Counted from the stretch's first letter, positions 44,701 to 53,371 are shown. The stretch is 64,000 nt of DNA from Paenibacillus hamazuiensis (GCF_023276405.1 NZ_JALRMO010000001.1:806001-870000), one strand, 5' to 3'. The notes: generated from the sequence alone by a model not told the origin. Program-made: numbers and translations.

Positions 44701-44828
44701 TAGCGCTTGAGCGTTTTCGCCATGTGCTGTGGGACAACGTGCTGATATCCGAGATGGAATTTGCCGATGAACCGGGAATGGAAACCGTTGCGATCGGAGA
44801 CATGGAGCTGCGGCTGAGCATCAGGTGA
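41721..44828 (+). CDS. ileS: Isoleucyl-tRNA synthetase, type-2-like
   Basis: 1035 residues, class I synthetase. The HIGH motif is PHIGH at 54-57 and KMSKS is at 588-592; an editing domain and a C-terminal anticodon domain are present. Zinc-type cysteine pairs occur (CWRCKSPLL, CGSCGSEF, RCSCGG). The context around HIGH (YEGPPTANGKPHIGH, then GWDTHGLPVELGVEKQLGI) resembles the eukaryote-like type 2 IleRS rather than the usual bacterial HDGPPYANG form. Type 2 enzymes are known for natural resistance to mupirocin. The ATG at 41721 has AGGAAGG 9 bases upstream; frames extending into the T-box terminator are not coding. Expression is under the T-box. Confidence 0.92.
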   Translation: MNQVDVKEKARARELRVLEQWRRDDTFRKSIELREGRPNFVFYEGPPTANGKPHIGHVLGRVIKDFICRYKTMSGYRVVRKAGWDTHGLPVELGVEKQLGISGKQQIEEYGVAEFVEKCRASVFEYEELWRELTEAIGYWTDMERPYVTLSNDYIESVWHILSEIHKKDLLYKGHRVTPYCPSCQTTLSSHEVAQGYEDVKDLSATVKFRSKSGEDIFLAWTTTPWTLPANVALAVNPDIDYVKVRHDGENYIVAQNLAERLFGEGCEIISAHKGREFVGTGYEPPFGYVRASKGHIVVDADYVSDASGTGIVHIAPAHGEDDYRTARQHGLDFVNVVDPAGRYMERITDFAGRFVKDCDVDIVKSLAERGLLFSKERYEHSYPFCWRCKSPLLYYAMESWFIRTTAVKEQLIRNNGKIDWYPSHLREGRFGKFLEELVDWNISRNRYWGTPLNVWTCGSCGSEFAPGSRAQLKERSVRPLPDSLELHKPYVDEVKLRCSCGGTMERTPEVIDVWFDSGSMPFAQYHYPFENKRLFEEQYPADIICEAIDQTRGWFYVLLAVSTLYNGKAPYKAVISTGHVLDENGQKMSKSKGNVIDPWDIIEEFGTDALRWALLSDSAPWNSKRFSKQIVAEAKSKVIDTLHNVHAFYALYASIDRYDPESSHAQPASRPSSRQDVPNELDRWILSRLNSTLLQMAKGLEANDFLNPAKHMETFVDELSNWYIRRSRDRFWGSGMTADKLSAYGTLREVLLTVARMMAPYAPFIAEEIYGNLGGEGSVHLTDYPQADPELIDESLEREMAAVRQLVELARSVRSEAGIKTRQPLSELIVSSDRSFDLGRYESIVKEEINVKAIRVEQGDSGIVRHLLKLNLKAAGKKYGPLVGPLQDNLKKLSASEAKRAIEDGFLNVSAGGETLRVALDELLVEKQAKEGYAAASGYGMTVALNTVLTGELVEEGFVREVVRAVQDFRKKLGLPIERRVHLVLDADPRLRLALERFRHVLWDNVLISEMEFADEPGMETVAIGDMELRLSIR

Positions 44829-44899
44829 CGGACGGCCATTCTATTTTGACGAATTGCGAGGTTCGACAAATCGAAAATAAGCGAATGAAGGATGGTCCC

Positions 44900-45409
44900 A
44901 TGGATACGCGAATAACCGTTCAAGCCCTGAAATACGGCAACCGGCTGCATTACGAGTGGAACACCAAACTGCTGGAGGCAACCGATTCGCACATCGTCGT
45001 TTTGGGGGAATACGGCAGGGAGCTGCATCATCACACGAAGGGGAAAATTTTTACGACGGAAAACTGGACGATTGAGCTTTTTCCGTTTGATTTGTGGTTT
45101 ACCGTCAGCGCAGATGTGAGGAACGGCGTTCTTTATCAATATTACTGCAACATTAACGAGCCGGCCGTTTTGCGCGGAACGAACGTTTCTTTTGTCGATT
45201 TGGATCTTGATCTGGTTTATCGGAACGGGGAATGGAAGGTCGTCGACGAAGATGAATTTGCGGCGAATGCGGTCAAATTCGGGTACCCCGAGGAGTTGAT
45301 CCGGCGGGCCCGGGAGGAGCTGAAGAACCTGCAGCACCGCGTGAATGCGGGGCTTTATCCGTTCGACGGGACTTTGGAGCGGTTTATCCGGTTTGTGCCG
45401 GCGATTTGA
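44900..45409 (+). CDS. DUF402 family protein
   Basis: 169 residues with the DUF402 fold: NWTIELFPFDLWFTVSAD, then YQYYCNINEPAVLRG, FVDLDLDLVYRNGEWKVVDE and the conserved EEFAANA-like helix. Some relatives act as nucleoside tri/diphosphatases or RNA-associated proteins, but this copy lacks further clues. The ATG at 44900 has AAGGA 8 bases upstream; a longer frame reaching back into ileS is unlikely. It follows ileS by 71 bp and ends inside the tyrS promoter, so it sits between two T-box genes. Confidence 0.75.
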   Translation: MDTRITVQALKYGNRLHYEWNTKLLEATDSHIVVLGEYGRELHHHTKGKIFTTENWTIELFPFDLWFTVSADVRNGVLYQYYCNINEPAVLRGTNVSFVDLDLDLVYRNGEWKVVDEDEFAANAVKFGYPEELIRRAREELKNLQHRVNAGLYPFDGTLERFIRFVPAI

Positions 45410-45434
45410 CAGCGGCTTCGGATTATGATTTAAT
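45406..45434 (+). promoter_or_regulatory. tyrS promoter overlapping the DUF402 stop codon
   Basis: TTGACA (45406-45411), 17 bp, TTTAAT (45429-45434). The stop codon TGA of the upstream gene lies inside the -35 element. Confidence 0.65.
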
Positions 45435-45448
45435 CTTGGTTAAACTTC

Positions 45449-45768
45449 ATATCGATGAATGCGATGACGGGTATGGTTCGAGATTTGCGATCGACCTGAG
45501 TAGGAAACATGTCCATAGCTGCAGAGAGCCGGTGGTTCGGTGCGAACCGGTGCAGGCCTATTTCCGAAATACAGCCCCGAGATGGAATAAGGGAAAGCGC
45601 GCCAGGCGCAAGTAGCTTGTTCCCGGCAATCCGCTGCCGTTATTTGAAAATAAGTGAAGGAAGGCATTTGAACGCCGGTAGGCCGGTTCGGATGGTCTTC
45701 TTTAATTAGGGTGGTACCGCGAGACAACTTTCTCGTCCCTTAGGGGGCGGAAGTTGTCTCTTTTTTTT
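45449..45768 (+). ncRNA. T-box leader (tyrosine specifier)
   Basis: The T-box core AGGGTGGTACCGCG (45708-45721) is followed by a 10-bp terminator stem (GAGACAACTT/AAGTTGTCTC, 45721-45730 with 45751-45760) and eight T residues. Stem I has the typical GCAGAGAGCCGGTGG and GTGCGAACCGG blocks. The specifier TAC (Tyr) at 45570-45572 follows GAAA. Confidence 0.92.
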
Positions 45769-45792
45769 ACCGACAAAAATGGAGGGATACGC

Positions 45793-47052
45793 ATGAGCGA
45801 ATTTGCAAAGCTCACCGAGCAGCAGAAACAGGAGATCGAACGGCAGCTGGAGGCGATCCGCCGCGGCGCTGTAGAAGTTGTTCCCGACGAAGCGCTCAAG
45901 GAAAAGCTGGCCGCTTCCGCCGTCTCCGGCCGTCCTTTGCGGGTCAAGCTGGGGCTCGATCCGTCGGCGCCGGACATTCACATCGGGCATACGGTCGTTT
46001 TGCACAAGCTGAGACAGTTTCAGGAGCTGGGGCACGAGGTGCAGCTCATTATCGGCGATTTCACCGGTCGGATCGGCGATCCGACGGGAAAATCGGAAAC
46101 GCGCAAGCAGTTGTCCGAGGAGGACGTGAACCGCAACGCGGAGACGTACCGGAAGCAGCTCTACAAAATACTCGATCCGCAAAAGACGAAGTTTTTCTTT
46201 AACTCCGCCTGGCTGGGTGAGATGAAGTTTGCGGATGTGCTGCAGCTCGCAGGGAAACTCACGGTGGCGAGGATGCTGGAACGGGACGATTTTGCCAAAA
46301 GATATGCCGGAGGCCGGCCCATCCATATTCACGAGTTCTTTTACCCGCTGATGCAGGGCTTCGATTCGGTCGAGCTGGAAAGCGACATCGAGCTTGGAGG
46401 TACGGACCAAACCTTTAACATCTTGATGGGCAGGACGCTGCAGAGCGCCTACGACAAGAAGGAGAGCCAAGTCGCCATTTTGATGCCGCTATTGGAGGGG
46501 CTGGACGGCAAGCAAAAAATGAGCAAAAGCTTGGGCAACTACATCGGCATCGATGAGGCGCCGAACGAAATGTTCGGGAAAACGATGTCCATTCCCGATG
46601 AGCTGATGCTGAAATATTACGAGCTGACGACACCTCTTTCGGGCGAGGAGCTGCTCGGGCTAAAGACGGGCTTGGAGGACGGTACGGTGCATCCGCGCGA
46701 CGCCAAAATCCGCCTGGCCAAGCTTTATGTAAGCATGTATCACGGCGATGAGGCGGCGGAAGAGGCGGAAAAGTATTTTATCGACGTCTTTCAAAAACGC
46801 GCGCTTCCGGACGAAATCGAAGTATTCGGGCTCGACAAATCCGAGCTGGAGGAAGGCGGCATCCCGCTTGTCAAGCTTCTGGTTGTATCCGGACTGCAAG
46901 CGTCGAACGGAGAGGCGAGACGCAGCGTCGCGCAAGGCGCCGTGAGGCTGAATGAGCGCAAGATGGCGGATCCCCAGGAGCGGATTGCCGTTCAGGATGG
47001 CGACGTGCTGCAGGTTGGCAAGCGGAAGTTTGTGCGGATTCAATTGAGGTAG
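45793..47052 (+). CDS. tyrS: Tyrosyl-tRNA synthetase
   Basis: 419 residues, class I synthetase. HIGH is at 63-66 ([18 protein letters not shown]), tyrosine-binding GGTDQ in [17 protein letters not shown] at 242-246, and a C-terminal S4 RNA-binding domain (about 350-419; [20 protein letters not shown]). The form of the N-terminus ([14 protein letters not shown]) is that of the TyrZ-type bacterial TyrRS, often a second copy besides the TyrS of the LxxGFDPTxxSLHIGH form. ATG 45793 has GGAGGG upstream. Control is by the T-box leader. Confidence 0.93.
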   Translation: MSEFAKLTEQQKQEIERQLEAIRRGAVEVVPDEALKEKLAASAVSGRPLRVKLGLDPSAPDIHIGHTVVLHKLRQFQELGHEVQLIIGDFTGRIGDPTGKSETRKQLSEEDVNRNAETYRKQLYKILDPQKTKFFFNSAWLGEMKFADVLQLAGKLTVARMLERDDFAKRYAGGRPIHIHEFFYPLMQGFDSVELESDIELGGTDQTFNILMGRTLQSAYDKKESQVAILMPLLEGLDGKQKMSKSLGNYIGIDEAPNEMFGKTMSIPDELMLKYYELTTPLSGEELLGLKTGLEDGTVHPRDAKIRLAKLYVSMYHGDEAAEEAEKYFIDVFQKRALPDEIEVFGLDKSELEEGGIPLVKLLVVSGLQASNGEARRSVAQGAVRLNERKMADPQERIAVQDGDVLQVGKRKFVRIQLR

Positions 47053-47304
47053 CTTATTCTACGCGGGTGATCGGTGATCGCAGGTCTTTAGCCCGGATTG
47101 CGGTTGCCCTTCAGACCCGGCGAGTTCCGGCGAGACCACGGATCGGTGGAACTCGCGGCTTCCGGGGGAATACCGCGCTCCCGGGTACGAGCGTGCCGGG
47201 GTCTGATGAGCTATGGGTTGCTGGCTGAACGAGGTGTCTCAGCCACACAACCCAGCCTCCGCACGCTAACGAACGGGTAATCCCCATCTGTGTGGCCTGC
47301 CGAG
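47053..47304. other. GC-rich non-coding gap between convergent genes
   Basis: No gene seen. A hairpin with 9-bp arms (GCGAGTTCC at 47120-47128, GGAACTCGC at 47148-47156) is present without a T-run. Confidence 0.4.
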
Positions 47305-48303
47305 CTAGACCTGCTGCTCCTCGTATAAAATCCGCGTGATCTGCAGCATCTGCTCGGCCGTTAAAGGGCCGTACTCCATCGCTTTCACGTTTTCCATAAC
47401 CTGCTTCACCGTGCGGAAGCCCGGGATAGGGATCGCCGCTCTGCTTCTCGCCCACAGCCAAGCTAGTGCACCTTGGGCAAGCGTTCTGCCGCCGGACGTC
47501 AGCACGTCCCGCAGATCGTTCAGTTTGGCTGTGAGCATTTGCGACGGGTATCCTTCGTGAAAATAGGTCAGCCAATCCGGGTTTTGTCGACCTCGGATGT
47601 CGCAGGGATCCGTAATCGGCGTTGCTGCTGTATATTTGCCCGTCAGCAGCCCCATCGCCAGCGGGCAGCGGTTCAGGCTCGCCAGCCCGTAGGCTTCGCA
47701 TATTTCCAAAATCGCCGGACTGTCGTGAAACACGTTAAGCTCATGTTGGATCGCTGCGCAATGCTCGGCCTGGGCGAACAACTCGGCGCGGTTCGGGAAG
47801 TCGGTGGACCAGCCGTAACGGCGGATTTTGCCCTCGGCGACGAGTTCTTCGAGCGTCTGGATCACATCCTCCGCCAAATCCGCCGGATAATCGTTCAGAT
47901 GAAGCTGGTACAAGTCGATATAGTCCGTGTTCAGCCGCCTTAACGAGGCTTCGCAGGCTTGCTTGATATAGGCTTTGGACGCGTTCGAACCGAATGCCTC
48001 CTTGGTCTCCGCCCGCGTGACATAACCGAATTTTGTCGCAACGACGAGCTTGCTGCGCTTGCCGGAAATCGCCTTGCCGACAACGGTCTCGCTGTGCCCG
48101 GCGCCATAGTTGTCCGCGGTGTCGATCAATGTGATGCCGTTATCGATTGCGCATTGAAGAGCGCGAACGGATTCGTTGTCGTCGACTTTTCCCCATCCGT
48201 ACGGCTGACCGCTCACCGCATCGTGCCAAGGCCCGCCGATCGCCCAGCATCCGACGCCGAGCGCGCTGACCTCGATGCCGGATCTTCCCAATTTTCTTTT
48301 CAT
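47305..48303 (-). CDS. Aldo/keto reductase
   Basis: 332 residues of the AKR superfamily, an NADPH-dependent cytoplasmic carbonyl reductase. Catalytic tetrad contexts are visible: Asp and Tyr in LIDTADNYGAGHSE, Lys in VVATKFGYV, His in YQLHLND. The cofactor-end motif is IPIPGFRTVKQVMENVKA. The ATG at 48303 has AAGGAGA 11 bases upstream; longer frames run into the promoter. It is divergent from a MocR regulator 113 bp away, which probably controls it. The substrate is not evident. Confidence 0.92.
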   Translation of the reverse strand: MKRKLGRSGIEVSALGVGCWAIGGPWHDAVSGQPYGWGKVDDNESVRALQCAIDNGITLIDTADNYGAGHSETVVGKAISGKRSKLVVATKFGYVTRAETKEAFGSNASKAYIKQACEASLRRLNTDYIDLYQLHLNDYPADLAEDVIQTLEELVAEGKIRRYGWSTDFPNRAELFAQAEHCAAIQHELNVFHDSPAILEICEAYGLASLNRCPLAMGLLTGKYTAATPITDPCDIRGRQNPDWLTYFHEGYPSQMLTAKLNDLRDVLTSGGRTLAQGALAWLWARSRAAIPIPGFRTVKQVMENVKAMEYGPLTAEQMLQITRILYEEQQV

Positions 48304-48416
48304 CCGGATTCCATCTCCTTCTTCGTCGTTTGGTTCAAATTTAGTATAATAAGGAAAATAGGTCGCGATCAGATCCGATTTTCGTCGATTTCCAAGAACC
48401 AATTTGGAGGTGCCGT

Positions 48417-49838
48417 ATGTTCGGATTTCAGCCTGACGTCTCCGCCGGTCCTATCACGCGGCAGCTGTGCGCCCACCTGCGTTCCATGATCGAAGGCGGC
48501 GAGCTGCCGGCGGGGACGCGCCTGCCTCCGACGCGGACGTTGGCGCGGGAGCTGCGCGTGGCGCGGAACGTCGCCATCGACGTGTACGAGCAATTGACGG
48601 CCGAAGGCTACCTCGAGAGCCGGATTGGCTCTGGAACCTATATAGCCGAAGGCATACAAGTCCGTCCGCGCAAAAACGAGCCGTCATCCCCTATCCAGCC
48701 TGCTGCTATGCCGCCCGCCGCCAAGGAGCGCGGCGACATTATCGATTTCAATGGCGGCATTCCCGATTTGCAGCTGTTTCCGCGCAAGCTTTGGGCGAAA
48801 TATTTGCGCGAAGCCGCGGACTACGCGCCGGACGATTTGCTCGGCTACGGCGATCCTGTCGGGGAGCTCGAGCTGAGAAAAGCTCTCGTTCGTTACTTGT
48901 TCCGGATCAAGGGCATCCGCTGCCATCCGGGCCAAGTGATTGTCGTTTCCGGATCGTCGGAAGGCTTTCTGCTCATCGCCTCTGCGCTCGCTGACCGGTT
49001 TCAAACTGCTTTCATCGAGGATCCCACGGTTGATTTCGTGCCCGATGTGTTTCGCCGCTTCGGGTATGCCATCCGCCCGGTAGAGGTTGACGGACACGGC
49101 ATGGATATCGGCCGGATCGACCCGGAGGGGGAAGGTTTGATCGTGCTCACCCCTTCGCATCAGTATCCGACCGGCAGCATTCTTTCGATCCAGCGCCGGC
49201 AGATGGCCGTTCGCCTGGCCGAAGCGAACGGCTTCTATATTTTGGAAGACGATTACGACAGCGAATTCCGCCATAAAGGCGTCCCGGTGCCGCCGCTGCA
49301 GGCGTTGTCGCCTAACCGCGTCATTTATGCGGGCACATTCAGCAAAACGCTGTCGCCGGGTCTGCGCCTCGGCTTTCTCGTCGTGCCGCCGCAGCTGATC
49401 GGCGAGGCGGTGCGCGCGAAAACGGAGCTGAACCTGCACACCTCTTCGATTCCCCAGGCCGCGCTCGCCCGATTCATTGAAAACGGGCATTTCGACCGCC
49501 ACGTTCACCGGATGAAAGCCGTATATATGAAACGGCGCATGAAGTTGGAGGCGGAACTGAAGCGGCATTTCGGAAGCGAGGCGGAGCTGCGCGGGGATGA
49601 AGCCGGCATGCACGCACAAGTCGCGTTTCCCGAGGAAACGCACAGCCGCATCCATTGGGCCGACGCCGAACGCTTCGGCGTACGGCTCAGTTCGCTTGAG
49701 GATTATGCGATCGTTAAAGGAAGGAACCGCCATAAAGTCGTGCTCGGCTACGGCAGACTGAGCGAGGAGCAGATTGCGGAAGGAGTGGCGCGGCTGCACC
49801 GATTTGTGACGGACGCCATACGGGTTATCCGCGAATAG
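48417..49838 (+). CDS. MocR-type (GntR-aminotransferase) PLP-dependent regulator
   Basis: 473 residues. The N-terminus is a GntR winged helix (PITRQLCAHLRSMIEGGELP, then AGTRLPPTRTLARELRVARN). The C-terminal part is a class I aminotransferase fold with the PLP lysine in YAGTFSKTLSPGLRLGFLV and DDYDSEFRH upstream of it. MocR proteins such as PdxR and GabR bind PLP and usually control the divergent gene, here the aldo/keto reductase. Several AKRs act in pyridoxal metabolism (pyridoxal reductases), so a vitamin B6 role is an inference. A bidirectional terminator follows. Confidence 0.92.
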   Translation: MFGFQPDVSAGPITRQLCAHLRSMIEGGELPAGTRLPPTRTLARELRVARNVAIDVYEQLTAEGYLESRIGSGTYIAEGIQVRPRKNEPSSPIQPAAMPPAAKERGDIIDFNGGIPDLQLFPRKLWAKYLREAADYAPDDLLGYGDPVGELELRKALVRYLFRIKGIRCHPGQVIVVSGSSEGFLLIASALADRFQTAFIEDPTVDFVPDVFRRFGYAIRPVEVDGHGMDIGRIDPEGEGLIVLTPSHQYPTGSILSIQRRQMAVRLAEANGFYILEDDYDSEFRHKGVPVPPLQALSPNRVIYAGTFSKTLSPGLRLGFLVVPPQLIGEAVRAKTELNLHTSSIPQAALARFIENGHFDRHVHRMKAVYMKRRMKLEAELKRHFGSEAELRGDEAGMHAQVAFPEETHSRIHWADAERFGVRLSSLEDYAIVKGRNRHKVVLGYGRLSEEQIAEGVARLHRFVTDAIRVIRE

Positions 49839-49874
49839 AGTGGCAGCAGCGGACAACCGGCTTCAATCATGTAT

Positions 49875-49913
49875 AAAGCGGTCCCCCTTGCATATGCGGG
49901 GGACCGCTTTCTT
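49875..49913. terminator. Bidirectional terminator
   Basis: A perfect 13-bp stem AAAGCGGTCCCCC (49875-49887) / GGGGGACCGCTTT (49898-49910) between the convergent MocR and NmrA-like genes. Confidence 0.85.
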
Positions 49914-49920
49914 AACATCT

Positions 49921-50799
49921 TTAAGCCAGGACCGCCGGCTTGAGCACTTCCTCGCACCACTGGCGAAAACTGGTGGGACTAGAGGACTGCGGAGTCCGCG
50001 GTTCGGCATCGTAAATGCCCCGTTCGGCAGCGGCCGCCATGTCGATGATCCCCTGCGCCCACGCCTTGCTCATCCCGTGCTGAACCAGCGCGGACTTGTA
50101 GTCCTCGCCGGAGACCTGCTGAAAGCGAACCGGTCTCTCGAGCACCTCGGACATGATCCGTGCCATTTCATTGAAGGATAGGTTTTCAGGGCCGAGAACC
50201 GGGACGTTTTCCTGCCCGTCCCAGCTGCGGTCGAGCAGCAGTTTGGCGGCGGTGGCGGCGATGTCGCGGGTGCTGCAGGTCGGAGTCTTACGATCCCCGG
50301 ACATCGGATAGAAAAACATTCCTTGATTTTTGATAGGCTCGATCTGCCAAAGCATATTATCCATAAACCCCGGCATGCAGAGCGAGCGGTAACTTACGCC
50401 CGTGCTCTCGATCAAATCGTCCATGGCGAATATCGCCGAGATCTGTCCGGCATTTTTGGCTATTCCGCGTCCCAGGCTCGAGACCCCGATCACGCGCCTT
50501 ACGCCTTGGCGGTTGATCGCCGTGTACAACGGCCGGACGAAGCTCAGGACGTGGTCCTGGATGCTCTCGGCTTGGGGGTTCGGGGGCACAACCCAAAGCA
50601 CGGAGTCAGCTCCCTCCAGCGCTTTGGAGACGACCTCGACGTCGTCGTGTTGACCCTGCACGACCTCTACACGCTCGCGAACGCGGGGAGAGAGGCGGGA
50701 AGGATCGCGCGCAATTACGCGGATCGCCTCCGTGCTGTCGAGGATATGGTCGAGAACCTGGCGGCCGATTTGTCCGGTGGGAGTGGTGATGACAATCAC
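49921..50799 (-). CDS. NmrA-like NAD(P)-binding protein
   Basis: 292 residues from a GTG start (50799) that has GGAGG 9 bases upstream; the TTG at 50814 and another GTG lack such spacing. Rossmann start is IVITTPTGQIGRQVLDHILD. VIARDPSRLSPRVRERV and VLWVVPPNPQAES follow, with YRSLCMPGFMDNM and an AEPRTPQSSSPTSFRQW tail as in atypical SDR/NmrA proteins. Members act as quinone reductases, redox sensors or transcription co-factors. The divergent neighbour is a TetR-type gene that has lost its middle, probably the former repressor. Confidence 0.87.
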   Translation of the reverse strand: MIVITTPTGQIGRQVLDHILDSTEAIRVIARDPSRLSPRVRERVEVVQGQHDDVEVVSKALEGADSVLWVVPPNPQAESIQDHVLSFVRPLYTAINRQGVRRVIGVSSLGRGIAKNAGQISAIFAMDDLIESTGVSYRSLCMPGFMDNMLWQIEPIKNQGMFFYPMSGDRKTPTCSTRDIAATAAKLLLDRSWDGQENVPVLGPENLSFNEMARIMSEVLERPVRFQQVSGEDYKSALVQHGMSKAWAQGIIDMAAAAERGIYDAEPRTPQSSSPTSFRQWCEEVLKPAVLA

Positions 50800-51109
50800 A
50801 AAGACCACCTCCAAGAAGCGGATAAAATGACACCGGATCCTCCAAAACGTGTTTTCTCCATTCCTTTCACAAACAACATCCTTTCTTTTTTGTCGCCTGG
50901 CCTAATAGGATTCGACCTTATGGCCAACGCAGAAATTCAACAGTGTTGTTTATGCGTCAATGTCGTGTATGTTACACTGTATAATGAATGATAAGCGCGT
51001 TTAGAGTTCCGGGCAACCAGCAAACGGCCGTTGTCGTTGTGTAGACAACATTCGTGAACGATTGTTGTTTTTTTAAGTTCATGAGAATTCATTTATGGTG
51101 AGGTGGAGT
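50800..51109. promoter_or_regulatory. Divergent control region, NmrA-like / TetR remnant
   Basis: A 310-bp gap without a gene. TATAAT occurs near 50979-50984. A hairpin with one mismatch (ACAACATTCG 51045-51054, CGATTGTTGT 51059-51068) followed by a T-run lies 36 bp before the TetR remnant and could be a terminator or the former operator. Confidence 0.35.
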
Positions 51110-51415
51110 ATGCCGGTTAACGCCAACGATCCCCGCGTGAAACGCACGTGGCAGTTGTTAATGACAGCCTTTATGGAGCTGATTATTTTCAAATGGTTAA
51201 GCGGAGAGGCGCGTGCTTCCGTCACGCAAGAGATAGTGGACGCGACGGCCCACGTCATAAGCTGGGGGATATTAGGGACCGCCGTGCAGTGGAGTCGAAG
51301 TCCTCAAAGGCGCAAGGCGGAAGCCATGGCGCGGGACGTGCTGGCGGTTGTGGCCGCGGGGTTGGCGCCGGTCATGGAAACGGACCGGGGCAAGTTCTTC
51401 ATTCGACGAGGATAG
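51110..51415 (+). pseudogene. TetR-family regulator with the middle deleted
   Basis: A 101-residue ORF. Its start (NANDPRVKRTWQLLMTAFME) is the first helix of the TetR DNA-binding domain. After LI it continues in frame with a TetR C-terminal region (ASVTQEIVDATAHVISWGIL, then GTAVQWSRSPQRRKAEAMAR). Full-length members have about 190 residues, so the helix-turn-helix and most of the ligand domain are gone without loss of frame. ATG 51110 is chosen for GAGG 8 bases upstream. It is divergent from the NmrA-like gene, the usual TetR layout. The protein should not bind DNA. Confidence 0.65.
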
Positions 51416-51441
51416 TGCAGCTATATGAGCCGATAAACGAG

Positions 51442-51471
51442 AAAAGAGCGGACTTCTTAGAAGGTCCGCTC
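51442..51471 (-). terminator. Terminator of the YheC-like gene
   Basis: GAGCGGAC/GTCCGCTC (51464-51471 with 51446-51453); on the minus strand four T residues follow (51445-51442). Confidence 0.75.
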
Positions 51472-51496
51472 CATCGTTTATCAACTTATTCCGGGC

Positions 51497-52246
51497 TTAT
51501 CTGCTGATCGACACCCGTTCGCCGGAGCGCCGGTTTTTGCGGTACAGCTTTCTCATGCATTTCCAGCATATTTTCTCCGGGCGGGTGTTCACCTCGATCA
51601 CCCACGGCTTTAAGCGGCGATCGAGCCCCATGTCGATGCCAAAAAGCCGAATGCCGGGATAGCCGCCTTCGAGCTGCTCGCATATGCGCCTTCCCAGCGC
51701 GTTCAGTCTGGCGATGATCTTCTGTTTGCCCGCCGAATCGGCGTATGGAGCGAGCAGGTCTTCGATAGATATCGCGGTGCCGCCGCTGCGGATGTTCGTG
51801 ACGATCTTCCGCGGATGGGCGGCCCGGCCGACGAATCCTTCGTTTTGCCACGGGGAACGGCTTTGCTTCGTCATCATCAGGCGAAGATCGAACGGCCGAT
51901 GGTTCCAGGTGAGCAGCTCGATGCCCTGTTGCACCACATAATCGCTTTTTACCCTGCGGGACAATACGAAGTCATACGTTTCTTCCACAGTGCGAAACGT
52001 TTTTTGCCGCGTGCCGAAGCGAACGCGGTAGGACGGCTGATTTTCCGGCCCGAGCCTGCTGATTTGCATCACTCCAATGCCGAAAGCGCCTTGATTCGGC
52101 TTGGCGTATACCGTTTTATGCCGGGATAGCATCGATACGAAAGCGGCTTTGCTCAGCTTCATCGTTTCAGGGAGGTACCCCCGGATATGACGGTTTTTCC
52201 ATAACTCCCGGTAATGCTCCCACTTGATTCCTTTTGCAGGTTTCAT
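51497..52246 (-). CDS. YheC/YheD-like endospore coat-associated ATP-grasp protein
   Basis: 249 residues. The sequence WEHYRELWKNRHIRGYLPET, then KTVYAKPNQGAFGIGVMQIS, GIELLTWNHRPFDLRLMM, IRLFGIDMGLDRRLKPWVIE and VNTRPE are the YheC/D blocks; the last carries the ATP-grasp metal/nucleotide residues (D-G/IDMG, E-V-N-T-R-P). The ATG at 52246 has GAGGAG 8 bases upstream. YheC/YheD proteins are associated with Bacillus spore coats; the modified substrate is not known. It is shorter than typical family members (about 350-450), so an N-terminal portion may be missing. Confidence 0.85.
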   Translation of the reverse strand: MKPAKGIKWEHYRELWKNRHIRGYLPETMKLSKAAFVSMLSRHKTVYAKPNQGAFGIGVMQISRLGPENQPSYRVRFGTRQKTFRTVEETYDFVLSRRVKSDYVVQQGIELLTWNHRPFDLRLMMTKQSRSPWQNEGFVGRAAHPRKIVTNIRSGGTAISIEDLLAPYADSAGKQKIIARLNALGRRICEQLEGGYPGIRLFGIDMGLDRRLKPWVIEVNTRPEKICWKCMRKLYRKNRRSGERVSISR

Positions 52247-52389
52247 GGATAGTCTCCTCACATCGGTGTTTCCATATCTTATTCGGCCCGCAGCGGTTGG
52301 GTTGCAGGGGTTAGCCCATTTTGCAGGCAATGCCCCTCCCGCGTGAATAAGGTTAAAGGGTGAACTTGAAAGGGAGAGGAGTGGGGCGG

Positions 52390-53371
52390 TTGACCCGAAT
52401 CAAAATCGCCGCTGTAGGAGACCTGCTGATTAAAAAGCCGAATTATCGCTTCGGCCAAACAGCCTGCCGGCGGGTACCGGTTTGATCCCGTTTTTGCGAA
52501 GGTGAAGCCTTGTTTGAAGAGACACGATCTGGCGATCGGCAATCTGGAGACGACCTTTTCCGGGAAAAAGGTTTTGGGAGTTCCCGGCAAGCGCAAAAAA
52601 TGCAACTGTCCGGAAGAACGAAGACATCCGCGAACAGGCTTTCCGCTGTTCAACTGCCCGGACGAGCTCGCGGCGACGCTGAGAAAAACCGGCTTTCACG
52701 TGCTGGCGACGGCCAATAACCATTGTCTGGACGGAGGCACAGCCGGGTTAAAACGCACCCTGAGCGTCCTCGACCGTCACGGTCTCAGGCATGCGGGAAC
52801 GTACCGCTCCGCGGGGGAGGCGAGGCGGCATCTGGTCGTGCCGGTTAAAGGGATTCGCATCGGATTTTTGGCCTACACGAAAGGGACGAATTCGATACCG
52901 ATTCCAAATTCGTGGATCGTGGGACGCATGAGCGAAAGGAAGATCGCGGCGGATATCCGCGCATTGAAGAACAAAGCCGATTTTATTATCGTCTACCTGC
53001 ATTTCGGACAGGAGTACCGGACTTACCCGAATTCAAAGGAAAAACGGCTGATGCACCGGCTGTTCAAGCGAGGCGCAAACGTCGTGCTGGGCGCACATCC
53101 CCACGTTTTGCACCCGGTCGCGGTCACGAAGATGAAAGACATTTACGGCCGGGTCAGGACCCGGGTGGCGGCTTCGTCGCTTGGAAACTTCGTATCGACG
53201 AAGCTGGTCAGGAACCCGAAAACGGTACGGGGAACGATATTAAGTCTGACGCTGACCCGGAATAAAGACGGAGTGACGGATGTAACCGGTGTCAGCCGCA
53301 TCCCCACCGTCGTAAAATGGAATCGGGCGCGAAAGACGGATTACCGGGTGGTGCCGGCCGACGGCAGGTGA
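52390..53371 (+). pseudogene. CapA-like (poly-gamma-glutamate synthesis/metallophosphatase) gene with a frameshift
   Basis: The first frame from TTG 52390 encodes the family start LTRIKIAAVGDLLIKKP, then loses homology and stops at about 52486. The next frame, from about 52446 through 53371, carries the rest: ASAKQPAGGYRFDPVFAKVK, GNLETTFSG, ATANNHCLDGG, VYLHFGQEY, LGAHPHVLHPV and SSLGNFVS. One extra base near 52438-52445 (CCGAATTATCGC) explains the shift. CapA-type proteins have a calcineurin-like fold and are involved in polyglutamate capsule or cell wall metabolism. Without the shift the protein has about 327 residues. A sequencing error is possible. Confidence 0.75.

Noticed and set aside
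45406-45615. A 69-codon frame in front of tyrS
   Set aside because: It lies wholly within the T-box leader.
47111-47701. A 196-codon minus-strand frame
   Set aside because: Out-of-frame shadow of the aldo/keto reductase gene.
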